DNA of 45,523 bases from positions 1 through 45,523 of the forward strand of contig NZ_JALSKT010000058.1 in assembly GCF_026988655.1 (NCBI RefSeq), given 5' to 3'. Position numbers and translations under genes: made by a program. Shown one piece after another: positions 45,061-45,523 of the stretch; position 1 is the first letter of the stretch; each line of letters begins with the position of its first letter. This DNA comes from Sulfurimonas sp. (lineage in GTDB: Bacteria; Campylobacterota; Campylobacteria; Campylobacterales; Sulfurimonadaceae). The notes beneath the pieces are model-generated. The model worked only from the letters and a program-made list of their open reading frames with translations, searched no databases and was not told where the DNA came from.

Positions 45061-45396
45061 TTAGTTACAAGCAGGAACATTCCCACTATCTTTAGCATAT
45101 TCAATTAAAAACTGTTTTAAATGTCTTGATTTTTTAGCATATCTTTTACTTTTAAAATATTTCCAAGATTTTTTTGCTTTTTCATTATCTAAATGTATCT
45201 CAGCTAATAATTTCCCTTTTTTCTTCATAAGCCTTTTCCATTTTTTCATCTTGTAGTTTGCTATAAAGTTCTGCCCCTCTTTATGACACTTTAAGCATTT
45301 TTTAATAAAAATTCGTTGACCTTTATAGATAGCTGCATTTGATGATGTGAGTGAAAACACCGTCAAAGCCAATAAAATAAACAAAAATCTAGTCAT
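45061..45396 (-). CDS. Small periplasmic c-type cytochrome-like protein
   Basis: 111 aa with a signal peptide (about 1-21, ending SSNAA). C34-L-K-C37-H38 is a single heme c site. The rest is very basic (KMKKWKRLMKKKGK; KSWKYFKSKRYAKKSRHLK), and the last residues include another Cys (PACN). The distal ligand could be a Met in YKMKKWKRLM, but this is not certain. It could be an electron shuttle or a heme-bearing partner of an unseen oxidase or reductase. A strong AGAGGGG ribosome site and a TATAAT upstream suggest good expression. It is transcribed alone. Confidence 0.85.
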   Translation of the reverse strand: MTRFLFILLALTVFSLTSSNAAIYKGQRIFIKKCLKCHKEGQNFIANYKMKKWKRLMKKKGKLLAEIHLDNEKAKKSWKYFKSKRYAKKSRHLKQFLIEYAKDSGNVPACN

Positions 45397-45442
45397 ATAG
45401 ATTACCCCTCTAAAATTGTAAATTCATATTACATTAGAAATA

Positions 45443-45448
45443 ATTATA
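45443..45448 (-). promoter_or_regulatory. -10 box of the cytochrome gene
   Basis: TATAAT on the minus strand, 47 bases before the ATG. Confidence 0.55.
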
Positions 45449-45455
45449 ACTTCCT

Positions 45456-45477
45456 TATATCACATGATTATGATATA
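45456..45477. promoter_or_regulatory. Inverted repeat at the -35 region of the cytochrome promoter
   Basis: TATATCA and TGATATA are perfectly complementary across an 8-base spacer and cover the place where a -35 would lie. The size and spacing suit a dimeric regulator of the Crp/Fnr type, though the half-site is not a consensus one. Nothing else is seen up to the right edge. Confidence 0.4.
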
Positions 45478-45523
45478 AAATAAGAATGATTTTTCTATAA
45501 CTGATACTTTTGATTCAATTTTT

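Noticed and set aside
1-45523. CRISPR array, prophage or integron.
   Set aside because: No regularly spaced direct repeats, integrase, phage structural genes or attC-like sites were seen on either strand.

Overview
The window is AT-rich, gene-dense bacterial DNA with almost no spacer sequence. It looks like chromosome from a Campylobacterota (Epsilonproteobacteria) species, most likely a Sulfurimonas-type sulfur oxidiser. That placement rests on protein style and on the gene neighbourhoods pheS-pheT-aroA-ispH and rpsA-(small membrane protein)-serA; no rRNA gene is present to confirm it. I see no tRNA, rRNA, CRISPR array or prophage.

Layout. 1-6.3 kb: the tail of an unidentified gene, a c-di-GMP EAL protein, a divergent family-4-type uracil-DNA glycosylase, a GlnRS fused to a YqeY/GatB-like tail, a Ca2+/H+ antiporter and a small thioredoxin-like protein. 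6.3-11.9 kb: an exported protein of unknown role, an MFS transporter, a YbgC thioesterase, an unknown lipoprotein and two small unknown proteins. 11.9-14.7 kb: a hybrid histidine kinase converging on what looks like a deletion scar joining a MASE1 sensor fragment to a headless OmpR-type regulator. 14.7-21.1 kb: a minus-strand run of diguanylate cyclase, Tex and an unusual large outer-membrane protein (metalloprotease, propeller-like middle, beta-barrel). 21.1-27.2 kb: a tripartite ABC exporter (TolC, HlyD, FtsX-type permease, ATPase) behind an amino-acid permease and a DUF4395 protein. 27.4-32.9 kb: a divergent RND efflux operon whose permease is encoded as two half-genes. 33.0-42.4 kb: housekeeping genes serA, rpsA, ispH, aroA, pheT and pheS. 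42.4-45.5 kb: a HIT protein, an OsmC protein, argH, a 268-270 bp MITE-like element and a small c-type cytochrome.

The most striking signal is not a gene. The 8-mer CTGCGTTT occurs 32 times by my reading, against roughly one expected from composition. Thirty of the 32 copies fit the palindrome-free 10-mer RCTGCGTTTR. Copies lie in both orientations and are read in several codon frames, so the signal is at DNA level. Eighteen fall between 14.4 and 24.1 kb, nine of them in the outer-membrane protease gene. It behaves like a DNA uptake sequence or another genome-wide protein-recognition word.

Themes linking genes: c-di-GMP turnover (one EAL protein, one diguanylate cyclase); two complete trans-envelope export systems back to back; and cell-envelope proteins of unknown function. 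Coordinates and motif counts were read by eye and should be confirmed by machine.
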